Of a DNA stretch of 64,000 bases, positions 55,366 through 64,000 are shown one piece after another. The notes beneath the pieces were generated by a model. It made no database searches and was not told the DNA's origin. It saw only the letters and a list, made by a program, of their open reading frames with translations. Each line of letters starts with the position of its first letter. Within the stretch, counting starts at the first letter, position 1. Location of the stretch: the NCBI RefSeq assembly GCF_903772925.1, contig NZ_LR812090.1, positions 3,246,599 to 3,310,598 on the forward strand. The letters are read 5' to 3'. The position numbers and the translations under genes are program-made. The stretch is from Alteromonas macleodii. GTDB taxonomy: Bacteria; Pseudomonadota; Gammaproteobacteria; Enterobacterales; Alteromonadaceae.

Positions 55366-57565
55366 CGCTAAAACGGTTGGAACGTCAGTTAGCCGGGTTG
55401 ATGGCGCTGCAAAAGTAACAGGCCAAGCAAGGTATGCTGCAGAGCATATGAACGAACGTACCCCTTTAATAGGCTGGGTTGTATCGAGTGACACTGCCGT
55501 AGGTGAAATCACTTCCCTCAATACAGAGCAAGCAGAACAGGCCGACGGCGTACATGCTGTGATTACGTATAAGAATGCGGGCCCCCTTAAGCCATTTAGT
55601 AAGCCTGCAGATGAAAGCAGGTTTACCCAAAGTCGCGCAGTCCTTAACGAACCTCACATTCGTCATTTCGGTGCGCCCGTGGCATTAGTTATTGCAGACA
55701 CTTTGGAGCAAGCACGCTATGCTGCAAGTCTAGTCAGCTATACCATAAATGGTAGTACACCAGACTTACTCACAGAGTTTGATGATGCTACGCAAAAACC
55801 AGAGTCGTTGGATGGTGGATTCGAGGCAGACGCATCTAGCGGAAATAAACCACAGCAAAGCGATATTCGCGCAAGCGTCCACACAACCTATACCACGCCA
55901 AGCCAAATCTCGGCCGCTATGGAGCCTCACACCACGGTTGCCGATTTTAAAGATGGCAAGCTTGAGGTCTATTGTAGCGTGCAAATTATTGCAACGGCTG
56001 TAGAAGCGCTCGCGATTACCCTAGAAATGGATCCAGAAAACATTGTAGTACAAAGCCCCTTTGTAGGCGGTGGCTTTGGCTCTAAGCTAGGTCTTCACTA
56101 CGATGCTACGCTTGCTTGTATAGGGGCTAGGCATTTAGAACGCGCGGTAAAGGTGGTGTTAAGTAGACGACAAGTCTTTTATAACACTCCTCACCGCGGG
56201 CACAGTACTCAGCAGATAAACCTTGCGTCTGGTGATGATCATGCACTGCTAAGCGTACAGCACAAAAGCGCTATGCCAAAAGCTAAAGGCTATGAATTTG
56301 CCGAAGCAACAGGGGCTGGCGCACGGGTAACCTATAAATCACAGTTTATTGAAAGCACGCATAGGGTTAAAGACGTAGACCTTCCGCTTATTGACTCTAC
56401 CCGCTCTCCTGGAGATGCCATTGGCTCTCTTGCTTTTGAGTCGGCTATTGATGAACTTGCTCACGAAGCAGGTATCGACCCGCTTGCGTTTCGTATAAAA
56501 AACCTGCCTGTCGTACACCCTATGAAAGGCACGCGGTTTACCACCCACAACTTGGGTGAGTGCCTTCGCCAAGGCGCGCAAAACTTCAAGTGGCAGCATA
56601 AAGCGCAGCCCACACCGGGTAAACAAATTGGTCATGGGGTAGCGAGTGCTATGCGCATGAATGTACTGGTGGAAAGTTCAGCTGAAGTGGAATTGAGTGC
56701 TACCGGTGAGGTAACGGTTCGCACTGATATGACAGATATTGGTACAGGCACCTACACTATTCTTACACAAATTGCCGCCGATACTTTAAATACGTCGGTA
56801 GACAATGTCACAGTCAAACTGGGTGATAGCCGCTACCCCGCCTCATGCGGTTCAGGTGGTTCATTCGGAGCCGCTAGCTCTGGCTCAGCGGTTAAAAAGG
56901 CGTGCGAAGCGCTTATTGCGAATATTAAAAGCTCACTTCCCCCTGCCCTTAGCCAAGCGGAAGTGCACATTTCAGATGGTCAGATAAAGTTACAGCCTAG
57001 CGCACAAAGTAACATTGATACTACGACTGAGGCGCACTTGCTAGACGACTTTATCTCTCACAGCGACTTCCCGTTATCAGCAAGCGGCAAAGTATCCGAA
57101 GACGACACTAGTGATGATGAGCAGTACTCCTGCGGCGCGCATTTTGCGGAAGTTGAGGTAGATGAGTACACAGGTGAAGTTAGGCTTCTTCGTCAATACG
57201 GTATGTTCAGTGCGGGGCAGATCTTAAATATGAAAACAGCTGCCTCTCAAATAAAAGGGGGAATGGTATGGGGCGCAGGCTATGCGCTTACCGAAGGCAT
57301 CCACCACCATACAGATACGGCAAGCTTCGTAAACCCAGACTTCGGTGAGTATCACGTTGCCGTAAATAGAGACATTAGCGAGGTAAGTTTAGATTTCTTA
57401 CAAGAGCCTGATTATGCCGCATCGCCAGTAGGCGCCAAAGGCATTGGTGAGTTAGGCATTACTGGTGCTGGCGCCGCTATTGCTAACGCGATTTTTGACG
57501 CATGCAAAGTGCGGGTAAGAGACTTTCCCATTACTATGGATAAAATAATCGCTGGTAAAAACTAA
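55352..57565 (+). CDS. paoC: Aldehyde oxidoreductase, molybdenum-binding subunit (PaoC type)
   Basis: A 737-residue catalytic subunit that binds the molybdopterin cofactor. It carries [14 protein letters not shown], the Gly-rich turn [15 protein letters not shown] and the catalytic glutamate in [15 protein letters not shown]. The start at 55352 follows AAGGAGCTTTAT. Together with the two genes before it, it oxidises aromatic or aliphatic aldehydes. The PaoD/XdhC-type maturation chaperone gene that normally follows is absent here; the next gene is on the other strand. Confidence 0.92.
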   Translation: MTTHNAKTVGTSVSRVDGAAKVTGQARYAAEHMNERTPLIGWVVSSDTAVGEITSLNTEQAEQADGVHAVITYKNAGPLKPFSKPADESRFTQSRAVLNEPHIRHFGAPVALVIADTLEQARYAASLVSYTINGSTPDLLTEFDDATQKPESLDGGFEADASSGNKPQQSDIRASVHTTYTTPSQISAAMEPHTTVADFKDGKLEVYCSVQIIATAVEALAITLEMDPENIVVQSPFVGGGFGSKLGLHYDATLACIGARHLERAVKVVLSRRQVFYNTPHRGHSTQQINLASGDDHALLSVQHKSAMPKAKGYEFAEATGAGARVTYKSQFIESTHRVKDVDLPLIDSTRSPGDAIGSLAFESAIDELAHEAGIDPLAFRIKNLPVVHPMKGTRFTTHNLGECLRQGAQNFKWQHKAQPTPGKQIGHGVASAMRMNVLVESSAEVELSATGEVTVRTDMTDIGTGTYTILTQIAADTLNTSVDNVTVKLGDSRYPASCGSGGSFGAASSGSAVKKACEALIANIKSSLPPALSQAEVHISDGQIKLQPSAQSNIDTTTEAHLLDDFISHSDFPLSASGKVSEDDTSDDEQYSCGAHFAEVEVDEYTGEVRLLRQYGMFSAGQILNMKTAASQIKGGMVWGAGYALTEGIHHHTDTASFVNPDFGEYHVAVNRDISEVSLDFLQEPDYAASPVGAKGIGELGITGAGAAIANAIFDACKVRVRDFPITMDKIIAGKN

Positions 57566-57573
57566 ATAATAAA

Positions 57574-57597
57574 GAAGCGGCCTAATTAGGCCGCTTC
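57574..57597. terminator. Bidirectional terminator after the aldehyde oxidoreductase operon
   Basis: A perfect 24-bp palindrome (12-bp arms) between convergent genes, with TTTATTATTT on the minus side. Confidence 0.8.
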
Positions 57598-57605
57598 AAT
57601 ACACT

Positions 57606-58559
57606 TTACTTCAAATGGCTATCAAAAAAGTCTACTGTTCGACGCCACGCTAATTCAGCATCTTTGGGACTGTAACGACTTGTCGAATCGTTGTGAAAAC
57701 CATGCTGCGCTTTGGCATAAGTAAAGGCTTCATACTCAGCGTCTTTTTCCTCTAATATGGCTTTATAGCTTTCCCATGTGGCATTCACTCGCTTATCGTT
57801 CTCGGCAAAGTGAATCAATAAGGGGCCTTTTACCTGGTCAACTAGCGGCTGCTTCGCGGGTGTCCCGTAGAAAGGAACGGCAGCGTCTAACTTGTCAGGT
57901 ATGCTGGCCGCTAGAAAATTAGCAATATACCCACCAAAGCAAAAACCTACCACGCCAAGCTTACCTGTTGTCTTTTCATGATCTTTTAACCACAGCGCTG
58001 CCGCTACCATATCTTGCTCTATTTTGTCCTTATCAAGGCTCTTTTGCATAGCGCGGCCGTCATCATCATTTCCCGGATAACCACCTAGTGGAAACAGCGC
58101 ATCTGGGGCAAAAGCCACATAACCTTGCATAGCAAGCCTTCTGGCTACATCTTTTATATAAGGGTTTAATCCACGATTTTCGTGCACCACCAAAACACAT
58201 GGCGCCACACCGGATTCTAGTAAGCTAGTGGGCTGAACTAAATACCCACCGCCCTCACCGTGCCCTTTGGGCGATGAAAAAACTTCGTAGGTAGCTTTAA
58301 TAGCCGGGTCGTTAAACGACACTTGCTCTGCTTTGGCGTAGTCAGGAATAAGTGCGCCACCAATAGCGCTCACGGTTAGACCAGCAACAGAAAGCGAAGC
58401 AAGACGAGTTAGAAACGTGCGACGGTCTATATCTCCGTGTGCGTATTCGTCATACCAATCAAATGCTTCTTGGGGGATGTTAAGTTCTTTTTGTTGCGAT
58501 GCTTTTTGCGATACTACTTGCAATACTTTTTGTGGTTTTGGGGTGTTATTTTGCCTCAT
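57606..58559 (-). CDS. Dienelactone hydrolase-like protein with Tat-type signal
   Basis: A 317-residue protein. Residues of about 45-75 contain DRRTFLTRLASLSVAGLTVS, a Tat-like twin-Arg segment preceded by an unusually long N-terminus. The hydrolase core is the dienelactone hydrolase fold: the Glu in VHENRGL, the nucleophile Cys in GFCFGGYIA, the Asp in AENDKRV and the His in QHGFHND. It lies convergent to the aldehyde oxidoreductase operon. The natural substrate is not readable. Confidence 0.86.
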   Translation of the reverse strand: MRQNNTPKPQKVLQVVSQKASQQKELNIPQEAFDWYDEYAHGDIDRRTFLTRLASLSVAGLTVSAIGGALIPDYAKAEQVSFNDPAIKATYEVFSSPKGHGEGGGYLVQPTSLLESGVAPCVLVVHENRGLNPYIKDVARRLAMQGYVAFAPDALFPLGGYPGNDDDGRAMQKSLDKDKIEQDMVAAALWLKDHEKTTGKLGVVGFCFGGYIANFLAASIPDKLDAAVPFYGTPAKQPLVDQVKGPLLIHFAENDKRVNATWESYKAILEEKDAEYEAFTYAKAQHGFHNDSTSRYSPKDAELAWRRTVDFFDSHLK

Positions 58560-58765
58560 CTTTTGAAACCTTTAGTTTACACCTGTCAGCATAGATACTT
58601 ACCTACTGTGTGGGCAGTTATATATACTGTCTGGTATCAAGTGGTAGCACAAACACCGTGCCCCGAAAAATGTCGATAATATCTACTTTACGTGGGATAG
58701 CCGAAGACGCAAGGTGCAATTTACTTTTTAGGCGATAATCCTTTACGTCACATAAGCTTATCAAC

Positions 58766-60538
58766 TTATTGCCACCAAGACGCGGCGACTTGAATTGGAG
58801 AGGGCTCGTTAGCATAGGATACCCAAATAACTAGGGCGCGTTTTGTGGTTTCTACATCCGTATTGCTAGGCAAAGATAAGCTTGTCTCATATTGAAATGC
58901 GCGAGCATTGTCAGTTTCGCTACTTAACACCGCTTTTTCGTAATCTAGCACTACAAAATCATGAGTTAGCTTGCGCCCTGCGTTCTCACCTCGTTTTACC
59001 GATGTTTCTATGCCAAAACCCAGTAATGCCGCATGAACCATTAACAAAGAACTCCCATTGCTGGCGTTTATTTTATTGAACATCACCTTTATGTTGTCGT
59101 TTTCTACCGAAGCATGGAGTACGCCAGACAAAGGGGCGGTTTTGTTCGGTAACGGCTGCCCGCGAAACCAACCGTTCCATGCGCGGCCATTTAAGACAAA
59201 ACCGGGCGTGGCGATAGTGTTGGCTTTACCTACACGCTTGTAGTTTCGTTGCCTTTTACTAAAAGCACTATCAGCAAACGGGTCTTTCCAACCAAGGTAG
59301 TCCCAGTAGTCCACATGAAAGTTAATGGGAACTAACTCAGTCCATAACTTCTCGCTATCTACAAAGCCTGAAATCCATTTTTCAGCCGGTGGGCAGCTGC
59401 TGCAACCTTGGGATGTATAAAGTTCCAAGACGGTTGTTTGATTAGGCGTGCTGGTAAGAATGAAAGGCGCGCCTGTTGATTCATTGGATGATAAGTTTGG
59501 TGTTAGCAACGGTGCTAATTCAGACGCTGGAGCATGCGCTAAACCTGCGGTTTTACTCTCATTAGAGTGCAGAGTAAGGGCAGCTTTAACTATGGGGTTC
59601 TTTGCAGCTTGGCTCGAAGCATTATCTACGTCTCTATTTATAGATGTTGAAACCATCGATTGTTCCGGCTGTGCATTAATACGCCAGTCGTAATCAATAA
59701 AGCGAAGCTTGTAATTGGAAGGTATTGGTTGCTCAATATATTGGTTGATATATTGAGGTAAGTCTCGGGCTTTGCCCGACGCAACAAAGTCTTCTGTATA
59801 GAAGTCTAATATTTCTGACACATACGCTCGTTTGCGTTTATCGTCCAAATAGAAGTGCTTTTTCTTGCTGAAAAATTCATAGGTAAGCTGTTCTAGCGTT
59901 TCATTTAATTGCTCCGGGTAAAATGGCGTTTTAGGTAGTCGTGGACAATCTTTCACCATACAGTTAAGTGCGAAGTGTGCCCTTGGTTCGTTTAGCGGCC
60001 TTATCACGTCATTTTCATAGTCGTATAAATTAGTGACTTTCCCGCCAATCACCACATTACGAAACTTAAAAAAAGCCGCGCGAGAGAAAAAGCTTGTAAA
60101 GCCATCTGGAATACCTTTTTCAACCACGCCATACATTGCCAATGCGTTGTAGCTATTAATGTGATAGCTCATTACGTCTTCTGGCGAAGTGAATAATTCA
60201 GGTGTTGCTGTTGGACTAGCAAAGCCAATAAAAGATACGACATTTTCTAGTGGCGCAATATCCTCAGACAAAGCCTTAAAATTAGTTCGCCCTTCTTCAT
60301 CAACATAATTTGCTAATACATACTCCCAGTCTTGGGTCGCTTGTTTGTAAGCTTGCTTCAGCGTAACAAGCGCTTGGTTTTCAGCGTCAGCACTTATTGA
60401 ATTTACTTTATTTGGTTTTTCGCTTGCATTTACACTCTGTACCAAAAACAACAAGAAAAGCGCTAAAGCCCATGAAACAAACACCCGCAAAGCGTCACCG
60501 TAAGCGCTGTTAAACTTGAGCGAATTAGAATACTGCAT
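58766..60538 (-). CDS. DUF547-DUF1223 fusion, exported
   Basis: A 590-residue exported protein (VSWALALFLLFLVQSVNASE signal after a polar start). Residues of about 50-290 are a DUF547 domain (YHINSYNALAMYGVVEKGIP, ARAHFALNCMVKDCPRLP-like core). Residues of about 365-590 are a DUF1223 domain, a thioredoxin-like fold with a redox pair C379-C382 in TSQGCSSCPPAE, and VDYWDYLGWKDPFA. The two domains are normally separate proteins. It begins 10 bp after the radical SAM stop, so both are one operon. GGAAGAAACC precedes the ATG. Function unknown. Confidence 0.85.
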   Translation of the reverse strand: MQYSNSLKFNSAYGDALRVFVSWALALFLLFLVQSVNASEKPNKVNSISADAENQALVTLKQAYKQATQDWEYVLANYVDEEGRTNFKALSEDIAPLENVVSFIGFASPTATPELFTSPEDVMSYHINSYNALAMYGVVEKGIPDGFTSFFSRAAFFKFRNVVIGGKVTNLYDYENDVIRPLNEPRAHFALNCMVKDCPRLPKTPFYPEQLNETLEQLTYEFFSKKKHFYLDDKRKRAYVSEILDFYTEDFVASGKARDLPQYINQYIEQPIPSNYKLRFIDYDWRINAQPEQSMVSTSINRDVDNASSQAAKNPIVKAALTLHSNESKTAGLAHAPASELAPLLTPNLSSNESTGAPFILTSTPNQTTVLELYTSQGCSSCPPAEKWISGFVDSEKLWTELVPINFHVDYWDYLGWKDPFADSAFSKRQRNYKRVGKANTIATPGFVLNGRAWNGWFRGQPLPNKTAPLSGVLHASVENDNIKVMFNKINASNGSSLLMVHAALLGFGIETSVKRGENAGRKLTHDFVVLDYEKAVLSSETDNARAFQYETSLSLPSNTDVETTKRALVIWVSYANEPSPIQVAASWWQ

Positions 60539-60548
60539 GGTTTCTTCC

Positions 60549-62048
60549 TTATCCTATTTCTAAAGTTTTTTGATTTGAGGGAACGCTACTTGGTCTAGCG
60601 CCAAGATCGTTATTTACACCGTGAACTGACTCATGACTTAGCTCTTGATTTAACTCTTGGCTTAACTCTTGGCTTACGTCTTGATTTGGCTCTTGATTTA
60701 ACACCTTAGATGACTCACTGTTTGATTCGTTTGAGGCCTCAATGATGGGTTCGTGAACAGGCTTATCATCGGCAAGCAGTCGAATAGGGATCACGTTATC
60801 CTCTCGATAGCGCTCTCCTAATGGCTGGTATTGCTTTACCTGCCCGCGATGGTTGGTGTAAGAAAGTGGTTTCAATATATGCTCATCGCGTTCGGCGTTG
60901 TGTTTACACATGGAAACAGGGCCGTCTGCTGTCATTACCATGAATGAACACGCATCAATTCTGTCCTGCTGCAGCGCACTGGCATCCATAAAGTTTTGAA
61001 CGAAAAACGACAGTTTATGCACACGCCCCCGACTTTTAACTAAACTACTGCGCATTTCTAACAACTTTGCCGATGTTACCTTTGCTAACCGCCAAATCCA
61101 GTGAGGGCGTAAAAGTAAAGCTTGAATGTAATCTCTTACTATTTTTGCCTTACCATGCTGGCGGGTAGTTTGAATATGTTTAAAATCTTCAATGAACTCG
61201 GCGAATAACGCGCTATCGTCAACTACCGAATAGACTTGGTTATCGGCAACTAAAGTGGGCATGTAGCTATGGCAATCACTATGGCCTATACGTACCTTTT
61301 CCCACGGCAAAGCTTTAGAAATTGTTTTCTCAATTGCCGCTTTGACTGTAAGCGGGTCGACTACATCCGTTCGCGCGCCCCACTCTCCTCGACCGGTTTC
61401 AGCTTGTAGCTGAAACGAAGCAAAACTTACCGCATCTGCGTTCTGTACAAAAAAATCCACCAGCATGGGCAGTTCTTCAAAATTGTCGGTATGTACCGTG
61501 GTGTTAAAGATAACCATAAGGCCCAGGCCTTTGGCTCGCTCTATGTACTCTTCACGAATAGCATTTAACGAATGCTCATCATCATAACCTTTGCGCTCTT
61601 GGGTGGTGTCTACGTGAAATGCAACGTCGTTAAGCCCAGCTTCGGCAAGCTCAGTGAGCAGGTCTCTGGTAGCAGCAATTCCATTTGTAAATAGCGCCGT
61701 ATGTAAGCCAAGTTGATTTGCATAGGCAACAATATCGATAAGCTCGCTGCGTTTTCTTAACGTGGGGTCGCCCCCTGTAATTTGCACGCTGGTTCCAGGC
61801 CCGTAGTGTTTAAGCACATTGTCTAATCGCTTGAACACTTCTTGAATGGGAATATCACGAACTGCTTGCGAATGCTCTGACAAATAGCATAAGGTGCAAT
61901 CAAGATTACATTTTTGCGTGATTTCAACAGCAACACAGCCAATGGTATGCGTTCGCCCCAAAAGTTGATTGGGAATAAAATGTTCGCCCATTCGCTTTCG
62001 TGTAGAGGCAAGTTGTTGATTTCTTGTGGTACCAGGGGAGCACGTCAT
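60549..62048 (-). CDS. Radical SAM protein
   Basis: A 499-residue enzyme with the radical SAM cluster motif C47-x3-C51-x2-C54 (KCNLDCTLCYL), the Gly-rich SAM-binding GGDPTLRKRSE and a HVDTTQERKG strand. A second cysteine-rich site near the C-terminus (DACSFMVMTADGPVSMCKHN) could bind an auxiliary cluster. The layout recalls the COG1964-type enzymes that include the archaeal tetraether lipid synthase, but the reaction is not known. The last 70 residues are low-complexity, including six tetrapeptide units of the NQEL/SQEL type. A start at 61991 (MGEHF) is possible. Confidence 0.88.
   Translation of the reverse strand: MTCSPGTTRNQQLASTRKRMGEHFIPNQLLGRTHTIGCVAVEITQKCNLDCTLCYLSEHSQAVRDIPIQEVFKRLDNVLKHYGPGTSVQITGGDPTLRKRSELIDIVAYANQLGLHTALFTNGIAATRDLLTELAEAGLNDVAFHVDTTQERKGYDDEHSLNAIREEYIERAKGLGLMVIFNTTVHTDNFEELPMLVDFFVQNADAVSFASFQLQAETGRGEWGARTDVVDPLTVKAAIEKTISKALPWEKVRIGHSDCHSYMPTLVADNQVYSVVDDSALFAEFIEDFKHIQTTRQHGKAKIVRDYIQALLLRPHWIWRLAKVTSAKLLEMRSSLVKSRGRVHKLSFFVQNFMDASALQQDRIDACSFMVMTADGPVSMCKHNAERDEHILKPLSYTNHRGQVKQYQPLGERYREDNVIPIRLLADDKPVHEPIIEASNESNSESSKVLNQEPNQDVSQELSQELNQELSHESVHGVNNDLGARPSSVPSNQKTLEIG
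60635..60706. repeat. Six imperfect 12-bp tandem units inside the radical SAM gene
   Basis: Units begin at 60635, 60647, 60659, 60671, 60683 and 60695, with a core like ggcttaactctt. They encode tetrapeptides NQEP, NQDV, SQEL, SQEL, NQEL and SHES. Because the unit is a multiple of three, copy number could change without a frameshift. Confidence 0.8.
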
Positions 62049-62052
62049 TTCA

Positions 62053-63201
62053 ATGTGTCTTTTTCAAACTACTCAGTATCAACAAAGACCTTTTACACTT
62101 AAAAATACTTTCAAGGCGTGCCGTTTTTTTGCACTAATCACTTTGTTTTATTGTGTAACAAGTCATGCAGAAGCTAGTGAAGCCAAGCTCGGTTTAGCTA
62201 CGCAACTGGGTGCGTTCGAGGAAGTAAAAAGCCTTGTTTTTTCTGACCCTTATTCAAGCCTTCCGCAATATGAGGTGTCTCGCAAAAACTTTGATATCAA
62301 CGGCGAGAATGTACTGTTGAAACATGCTCAAAGGACCCTTTCATCAAATGCAAATTTTATCGAATTAGACACCAAACATAAGCTACTTCAAGCCAACGGA
62401 ATTTGCTTTGCTGGTACTTGGAAGATGAGTCAAAACAGCCCTTACACTGGCCTGTTTCAAGCGGGCACAGAGGTACCTATTATTGTTAGGGCATCCGTCA
62501 GTTTAAGCGGAACAAAACAGCGGGATAAACGTGCATTTGGTGTAGCGCTTAAGCTTTTTCCTTATGCCCATAGTGCACTTACTGAGAACATATTTCTTAT
62601 GCACTCTCTTGGCGGTACAAAAACAAAGCATGTTGCAAATTTGCCTATGACTAACGAACCAGCGCTTGGTGAACTGCCTCCTTTTAGCCAATTGCTTACC
62701 GCTTATCGGTTGGAAAGCGATCTTGAGAAAGCCGATAAAGCGTTTAGCGGTAAAAAAGCCAATGCGCGGTTTAGACCAGTTTCTCATTTAGCCGCGGTAA
62801 AGGTTGGGGATGCAAACTCTAGATTGACGGGGCATACAGAAGAAAGTACGCCAAAGCTGAGCATTTCAGCGCCAACTGCATCGAAAGAAATCAAATTAGA
62901 GCGCGAACTTGAAGTAAAAAGCGAAGCTGATACAAAAACCGAAATACAAGGCCCTCACTGGTTAAGAGCTGCATTACGGCCAGATACACCGCTGGTAGAC
63001 GAAGACGACTTTCGAGATGAATTGTCACTACAGCATTACCCCAATCAGACGCTGTCTTGGGTTTTATCTGCAGCCAATTTTAACGATGCAGGAATAGATA
63101 AAGCGCATTGGCAACAAATTGGCGAAATTATATTAACCGAGTCGGTTGTTTCGCTTACCTGCGATACAAAGCTTCACTTTAATCACCCCGCAATCAAATG
63201 A
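62053..63201 (+). CDS. Secreted protein of uncertain, weakly catalase-like family
   Basis: About 382 residues with an export signal (FKACRFFALITLFYCVTSHA). The core (LLQANGICFAGTWKMSQNSP, then RAFGVALKLFP, and the tail QIGEIILTESVVSLTCDTKL) loosely recalls the catalase-like heme protein superfamily, but the essential distal His is not clear, so I do not claim this. Residues of about 215-275 are a Lys/Glu-rich linker. The gene starts 4 bp from the divergent radical SAM start; the alternative ATG at 62026 would overlap that gene. Confidence 0.7.
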   Translation: MCLFQTTQYQQRPFTLKNTFKACRFFALITLFYCVTSHAEASEAKLGLATQLGAFEEVKSLVFSDPYSSLPQYEVSRKNFDINGENVLLKHAQRTLSSNANFIELDTKHKLLQANGICFAGTWKMSQNSPYTGLFQAGTEVPIIVRASVSLSGTKQRDKRAFGVALKLFPYAHSALTENIFLMHSLGGTKTKHVANLPMTNEPALGELPPFSQLLTAYRLESDLEKADKAFSGKKANARFRPVSHLAAVKVGDANSRLTGHTEESTPKLSISAPTASKEIKLERELEVKSEADTKTEIQGPHWLRAALRPDTPLVDEDDFRDELSLQHYPNQTLSWVLSAANFNDAGIDKAHWQQIGEIILTESVVSLTCDTKLHFNHPAIK

Positions 63202-63314
63202 CACTGGATAATTCCGTTTAAACGGATAAACCTCGCGCTAGACGGTTTTTACTGCCTATCGAGATTACCGTATAGTATGCGGTGTATTTTTCGTTTTGTT
63301 TTAAGTGTTGTTTC

Positions 63315-63860
63315 ATGTCCGCTTCCTTTCGCAAAAACAGTCGCAGTATTCACTTGTGGCTGTCGCTGGTTATTTTTATCCCTGTGATCATTGTTATCGC
63401 TAGCGGCTTGTTATTGCAGGTTAAAAAAGAATTCGACTGGATCCAACCGCCTACGCAAAAAGTGCAAAAAGGCCAAAACAACGCGCCTACGCTGCCCTTT
63501 GATGAAGTGCTTGATGCTGTAAAACAGGTGCCTCATGTTAACTTAAATAGGTGGGACGATATCGACCGTTTAGATGTTCGCCCCGGAAAAGGCATCATAA
63601 AAGTACGCGGCAAGAACCATTGGGAAGTGCAGCTTGATGCCCAAAGCGGCGATGTGCTTCAGGTTGCCTACCGACGCACAGACACCATCGAAGCCATTCA
63701 TGACGGCAGCTGGTTCTTTGAAGGCGCCAAGCTATGGCTGTTTCTACCTGCTGCTCTGTTACTTTTTGTGCTGTGGGTTACCGGCCTTTTCATGTTGTAC
63801 ACCACCCTGAAAAGCAAATACCGAAAAAAGAAATACCGCCAGCCACTTAACAACTCATAG
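63315..63860 (+). CDS. PepSY-domain membrane protein
   Basis: A 181-residue protein with an N-terminal helix (WLSLVIFIPVIIVIASGLLL), a periplasmic PepSY-like segment (DDIDRLDVRPGKGIIKVRGK ... VQLDAQSGDVLQVAYRR), and a C-terminal helix pair (GAKLWLFLPAALLLFVLWVT). Such PepSY-associated membrane proteins often sit with TonB receptors in iron or siderophore uptake, for example as reductases. Here the convergent neighbour is indeed a TonB receptor. The start at 63315 is preferred; 63282 adds 11 residues. Confidence 0.87.
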   Translation: MSASFRKNSRSIHLWLSLVIFIPVIIVIASGLLLQVKKEFDWIQPPTQKVQKGQNNAPTLPFDEVLDAVKQVPHVNLNRWDDIDRLDVRPGKGIIKVRGKNHWEVQLDAQSGDVLQVAYRRTDTIEAIHDGSWFFEGAKLWLFLPAALLLFVLWVTGLFMLYTTLKSKYRKKKYRQPLNNS

Positions 63861-64000
63861 TTGGTAAGTGATGGCTAGCTGTACACTTTCCCCTTGAGCA
63901 AACGCGGCCTTGTCATCTGCACTGGTGTAGTAGACTTGGTTAGTGAGGTTACTCCAGCTTGCTTGAAGTTGCATATCCTCACTTAACTGCCAGTTTGCGC
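63855..64000 (-). CDS. TonB-dependent receptor, C-terminal fragment
   Basis: The minus-strand frame gives 48 residues ending at the stop at 63855-63857: the sequence MQLQASWSNLTNQVYYTSAD and the end ESVQLAITYQL are the typical last strands of a TonB receptor barrel. The rest lies beyond the window. Its end overlaps the end of the PepSY gene by 6 bp. Confidence 0.82.
   Translation of the reverse strand, partial: ANWQLSEDMQLQASWSNLTNQVYYTSADDKAAFAQGESVQLAITYQL

Noticed and set aside
60635..60706. CRISPR-like array
   Set aside because: The 12-bp units have no spacers and are in frame inside a coding region.

Overview
The window looks like a piece of chromosome from a marine gammaproteobacterium of the Alteromonas type. 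The reasons are a moderate GC content (mid-40s percent by eye), TonB-dependent receptors (TBDRs) with the VSGIRGSL-type start, small secreted DUF3718 and DUF2780 proteins, a class I adenylate cyclase relative, and many secreted or envelope proteins. Genus assignment is inference. There is no rRNA, tRNA, CRISPR array, insertion sequence or prophage that I can support; the gene order is ordinary chromosome with some accessory genes.

Layout. 1-9.3 kb: a truncated TBDR at the left edge, a membrane GGDEF-EAL protein, thymidine kinase, then a second TBDR facing a LacI-type regulator. 9.4-17.6 kb: housekeeping genes (upp, a small XRE-like regulator, a WbuC cupin, a YlqF/RbgA GTPase, a SpoU methyltransferase, an Orn/Lys/Arg decarboxylase, a crotonase and a Mpo1-like membrane protein). 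17.7-24.8 kb: a META-MliC lipoprotein and a choline-to-betaine cluster (betB, betA, a short BCCT-like transporter, a TorF-like outer-membrane protein). 24.8-28.3 kb: rlmF, soxR with a near-perfect SoxR box in front of a VOC-family gene, and a secreted M24 peptidase. 28.5-37.6 kb: a tandem DUF3718 protein, a PaaX-like regulator with an unknown partner, an AidB-like acyl-CoA dehydrogenase, an unusual AFG1-type ATPase, a DsrE-like and a royal-jelly-like secreted protein, and a DUF4136 lipoprotein.

37.7-51.1 kb: a CpxP/CpxR/CpxA-type envelope stress unit with a perfect CpxR box, a short class I adenylate cyclase relative, a BlaI/M56-TonB pair with two operators, an AT-rich LtaS-like sulfatase-fold protein, a DUF2780 protein and a large DUF748 (AsmA-like) protein. 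51.2-58.6 kb: glyoxalase I, a lipoprotein esterase, a YehS-like protein, a three-subunit molybdenum aldehyde oxidoreductase of the PaoABC type, and a dienelactone-hydrolase-like protein. 58.8-64 kb: a DUF547-DUF1223 fusion protein in an operon with a radical SAM enzyme, a divergent secreted protein of uncertain family, a PepSY membrane protein and the C-terminus of a third TBDR.

The strongest unexpected signal is on the minus strand at about 10.55-10.72 kb. A 14-codon leader peptide with five aromatic codons near its end is followed by mutually exclusive antiterminator and terminator hairpins with a run of six U, directly ahead of a 73-residue XRE-like gene. This has the architecture of ribosome-mediated Phe/Tyr attenuation, but its downstream gene is not an aromatic biosynthesis gene. 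The second most interesting region is the radical SAM plus DUF547-DUF1223 neighbourhood at the right end.
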